Positions 61,497 through 64,000 of a DNA stretch of 64,000 nt are shown one piece after another. Position numbers and translations under genes: made by a program. Within the stretch, counting starts at the first letter, position 1; every line of letters starts with the position of its first letter. Source of the DNA: Planktotalea sp. GTDB taxonomy: Bacteria; Pseudomonadota; Alphaproteobacteria; Rhodobacterales; Rhodobacteraceae. Below the pieces are notes generated by a model. It was given only the letters and a program-made list of their open reading frames with translations. It was not told where the DNA came from and did no database searches. The stretch lies in assembly GCF_018607995.1 (NCBI RefSeq), contig NZ_JABBAL010000006.1, forward strand, positions 62,001-126,000, given 5' to 3'.

Positions 61497-64000
61497 ACCC
61501 AGCCTCCTTCAAAGCAGCGCGCACGCGGTGCGGCAATGCGGGAACATGGCGCAAGCGCACCCCTGTTGCATTGTGCACGGCGTTCAATATGGCCGGTGCT
61601 GTCGGAATTAAAGCGTGCTCCCCTAGACCTTTGGCACCGAAGGGGCCATGCGCGTCCGGCTCTTCGACAATCAACGTCTCAATCGGGGGAACATCGCCAA
61701 TCGTCGGGATCAGATAGTCATGCAAATTGTCAGTGCGACCCGGGATAAATTCTTCCATCAACGCCATGCCAAGCCCTTGCGCAACACCGCCTTGAACCTG
61801 TCCTTCAACAAGCAACGGATTGATCGCTTGGCCCACATCATGCGCAGCCACGATTTTGATGGGGTTGATCGTGCCAAGCTTGGTATTCACTTCGACCACC
61901 GCGAGATGCGCGGCATAGCCAAACTGCGCATAAGGCACGCCTTGGCCATTCTCATCGAGCGGTTCTGTAGGCGGATCATAACTCGCTACTGCGCGCATCA
62001 CATAACCGTCCTCGCCCACATCCATGCGGGACAGTTCAATCCTGTGCGAACCGCTCATTTCGATGCTGCCATCCCCCAGCACAATCTGGGCATCCTCAGC
62101 TGCGTTCACCAAAGTCAGTACTTGGCGACGCAGACTTTCACCTGACAGTTTCGCTGCATTGCCAGTGACAAACGTCTGGCGCGAGGCGGATGTTTTGCCA
62201 GCATCGGGAGTGATGTCAGTATCTGCCCCGACTAACGCGACTTGATCCACCGCAACGCCAAACGCTTGCGCAAAGATCTGTGAAATCACTGTATTGGAGC
62301 CTTGGCCGATATCAACCGCACCCTGATGCAAGACCAACGTGCCATCTGCGCGTAGTCCGCATTTGATCGTCGACGGGTTCGCCATGGAGGTATTCCCGCA
62401 GCCATACCAGCCCGCCGCGATCCCCACGCCGCGCTTTAGATAAGTGCTTCTTGCGTTAAACTGAGCACACGCTGCTTTGCCGCTTTCCCAAGCAGGGCGC
62501 AGCGCTTCAAGGCAGGCCTTTACGCCAACCCCTTGTTCGAACACTTGGCCAGACACCGTTGGCACACCGTTATCAAGCGCGTTTAGTATGCGGAACTCTA
62601 GCGCATCCATGCCGACGGCTGCGGCAAGTTCCTCGAACAGGCTCTCTTGTGCGATGGCCGATTGGGGGACCCCAAAACCACGAAATGCGCCTGAGGGCGG
62701 GCAATGGGTGTAAATTCCTTTCGACTGGGCGCGATAGTTGGGTATCCTGTAGGGGCCTGAAGCATGCAGCGGTACGCGATTGGCAACTGTCGGACCCCAG
62801 CTGGCATAAGCACCCGTGTTGAAATCCCCAACAAAACGCAAACCCGTCAGCGTGCCATCATGGCGCACTCCGCCTTTGATCTCCATCCGCCCGGGATGGC
62901 GTTTGGTTGACGTCTCCATGCTCTCCACACGCGAATAACACATCCGCACGGGACGCCCCGTCACCATTGCACCAAGGCAAACATAGGGATGTACTGTCAG
63001 ATCCAGCTTGGAGCCAAAGCCACCGCCAACAGCGGTAGGAACGATGCGGATATCCTCTTCGTCGAGAGCAAGAATGTTGGCGAGCGCCTCTTGGTTCATC
63101 ACAGGGCTTTGGGTGCAGATATGTAGGTGCAGACGGCCCTCAACCCTTTCCGCATAACCTGCTTCGGGTTCGATATAGGCGTGCTCGACAAAGGATGTCT
63201 CAAAGCTCCCACTCAAAACGATATCCGCCTCAGCAAGCCCCGCATCCACATCACCATGGGCAACGAAACCACCGCACATAACGTTGTTCTCATGGCCCGT
63301 GTGAAGCTGCGGCGCTTCATTCGCTTGCGCCTCTATGACGTCTTGGACAGCAGATAATTGCGTCCATGTCACTGGAAAATCACCGATCCTGTACGCCGCA
63401 ATCGTATCCGCCTCCCCTATTACCACGGCCACGGCTTCGCCTTCGAAACGCGTCTGGGTTTCGGCAAAGACAGGTTGGTCAATGAAGCCTGGAATTGTAC
63501 CGAATAAGTTGTCGCCAGGGATATCTTTTGCGCTTAGGACCGCTTCGATCCCGTCAATCTTGCGCACAACTCCGAGATCACCAAACTCAAACGTTGCGTG
63601 CGGATAAGGTGAACGGACCACAAGCGCCACCAAAGCCCCTTCTGGCGCAACATCATCGCCAAAACGCTCTGATCCATCGACCTTGGTTTGTCCGTCGATA
63701 CGCGCGATGCTTTCACCGACAGCCCCCCTAACGCCAACCTCAGGAATACCAGCACCAACCGCAACAACCGCATCAATAATTTTACGATACCCCGTGCAGC
63801 GACACAACACGCCACCCAAAGCATCTTGAACCTGTGCGACGTTGGGGCTGGGCACGTCTCGCAACAAGGCCGCAGCGCTGACAATCATACCCGGCGTACA
63901 AATCCCGCATTGCGCAGCTTGGTGCGCAGTGAAGCTCTGTTGCAAACGCCCGAGAGTATCCGGTGCCACGCCGCGCAGTGTTTGGACATCGCGGCCCTTG
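61489..64000 (-). CDS. xanthine-dehydrogenase-family molybdenum hydroxylase with fused [2Fe-2S] domain (partial, N-terminus beyond window)
   Basis: At least 837 codons, open to the right edge (the frame continues past a GTG at 63969). The visible N-terminus is the second half of a [2Fe-2S] domain (AAQCGICTPGMIVSAAALL and GGVLCRCTGYRKI, the CxxC…CxC set). It is fused to a full molybdopterin subunit: SIARIDGQTKVDGSERFGDD, GGGFGSKLD, HCPPSGAFRGFGVPQ, DIGQGSNTVISQIFAQAFG and a C-terminal GAKGLGEHALIPTAPAILNAVHNATG with the catalytic Glu. No FAD subunit is seen. It would hydroxylate an N-heterocycle or purine-like ring. First visible gene of the DUF1185 operon. Confidence 0.9.
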   Translation of the reverse strand, partial: KGRDVQTLRGVAPDTLGRLQQSFTAHQAAQCGICTPGMIVSAAALLRDVPSPNVAQVQDALGGVLCRCTGYRKIIDAVVAVGAGIPEVGVRGAVGESIARIDGQTKVDGSERFGDDVAPEGALVALVVRSPYPHATFEFGDLGVVRKIDGIEAVLSAKDIPGDNLFGTIPGFIDQPVFAETQTRFEGEAVAVVIGEADTIAAYRIGDFPVTWTQLSAVQDVIEAQANEAPQLHTGHENNVMCGGFVAHGDVDAGLAEADIVLSGSFETSFVEHAYIEPEAGYAERVEGRLHLHICTQSPVMNQEALANILALDEEDIRIVPTAVGGGFGSKLDLTVHPYVCLGAMVTGRPVRMCYSRVESMETSTKRHPGRMEIKGGVRHDGTLTGLRFVGDFNTGAYASWGPTVANRVPLHASGPYRIPNYRAQSKGIYTHCPPSGAFRGFGVPQSAIAQESLFEELAAAVGMDALEFRILNALDNGVPTVSGQVFEQGVGVKACLEALRPAWESGKAACAQFNARSTYLKRGVGIAAGWYGCGNTSMANPSTIKCGLRADGTLVLHQGAVDIGQGSNTVISQIFAQAFGVAVDQVALVGADTDITPDAGKTSASRQTFVTGNAAKLSGESLRRQVLTLVNAAEDAQIVLGDGSIEMSGSHRIELSRMDVGEDGYVMRAVASYDPPTEPLDENGQGVPYAQFGYAAHLAVVEVNTKLGTINPIKIVAAHDVGQAINPLLVEGQVQGGVAQGLGMALMEEFIPGRTDNLHDYLIPTIGDVPPIETLIVEEPDAHGPFGAKGLGEHALIPTAPAILNAVHNATGVRLRHVPALPHRVRAALKEAGYD

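Noticed and set aside
1..64000. tRNA, rRNA, CRISPR arrays, insertion sequences, attachment sites
   Set aside because: None seen in any intergenic stretch on reading; the apparent decay at 2.5-3.9 kb shows no transposase or terminal repeats.

Overview
The window looks like a piece of a marine Rhodobacteraceae (Roseobacter-group) chromosome. This is inferred from the moderate-GC coding style, three DctPQM-type TRAP transporters plus a TAXI TRAP system, a LivFGHMK-type ABC importer with fused permeases, the fused FdsGB formate dehydrogenase subunit, and a sox-type regulatory module. No rRNA, tRNA, CRISPR array, prophage or insertion sequence is visible. Most of the window is small-molecule uptake and catabolism, with two housekeeping blocks: one-carbon metabolism and ftsH, and a DNA-repair/light block.

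Layout. 1-2.4 kb: a divergent thiol/sulfur module of CcdA/SoxV, a SoxS-type thioredoxin, an ArsR repressor with the cysteine spacing of SqrR/BigR persulfide sensors, and a YeeE/YedE sulfur transporter. 2.5-3.9 kb: a decayed tripartite tricarboxylate transporter in which tctC and tctA are joined by an internal deletion. 3.9-13 kb: an unrecognised membrane protein, a cupin, and a long minus-strand run TAXI binding protein > fused TRAP permease > cupin > DctP > DctQ > DctM > GlcG/HbpS-like protein. 13-17.6 kb: TauE-like exporter, two glutathione-transferase-fold proteins, a sulfatase/phosphonate-monoester-hydrolase and a relic of a LivM permease. 17.8-27.8 kb: an aromatic or enol degradation cluster (FAD hydroxylase, malonyl-CoA decarboxylase, YCII protein, RutE-like malonic semialdehyde reductase, TRAP DctPQM, hydroxyquinol-type intradiol dioxygenase, DRE-TIM synthase/lyase, GntR). 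27.9-34.2 kb: a second GntR-controlled TRAP cluster with GlcG, a beta-hydroxyacid dehydrogenase, an SDR and a cupin.

34.4-40.3 kb: TIGR03643 small protein, photolyase/cryptochrome, ligase-associated DEXH helicase, PdeM nuclease and a membrane-bound LytTR regulator. 40.7-48.1 kb: a minus-strand C1 operon in which formate dehydrogenase (FdsGB, FdsA), formate-THF ligase (Fhs) and FolD are transcribed together, with a frameshifted small cupin inside it. 48.2-51.5 kb: MOSC protein, FtsH, CoA-binding protein. 51.7-58 kb: a Rieske oxygenase plus LivKHMGF importer, with a divergent MarR regulator. 58-64 kb: a tightly overlapping five-gene operon (molybdenum hydroxylase cut by the window edge, 6-hydroxynicotinate-reductase-like iron-sulfur protein, UPF0280, two tandem DUF1185 proteins). 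No pathway known to me uses this combination, so it is the best candidate for an undescribed system.

Recurring themes not captured by gene calls: stem-loops sit between the binding-protein gene and the first permease gene in four different import operons; a 13-14 bp partly palindromic element recurs in four catabolic promoter regions; GlcG/HbpS proteins follow DctM in two separate TRAP operons; and three convergent gene pairs overlap at their stop codons. Start codons were adjusted by eye to Shine-Dalgarno sequences and family N-termini.
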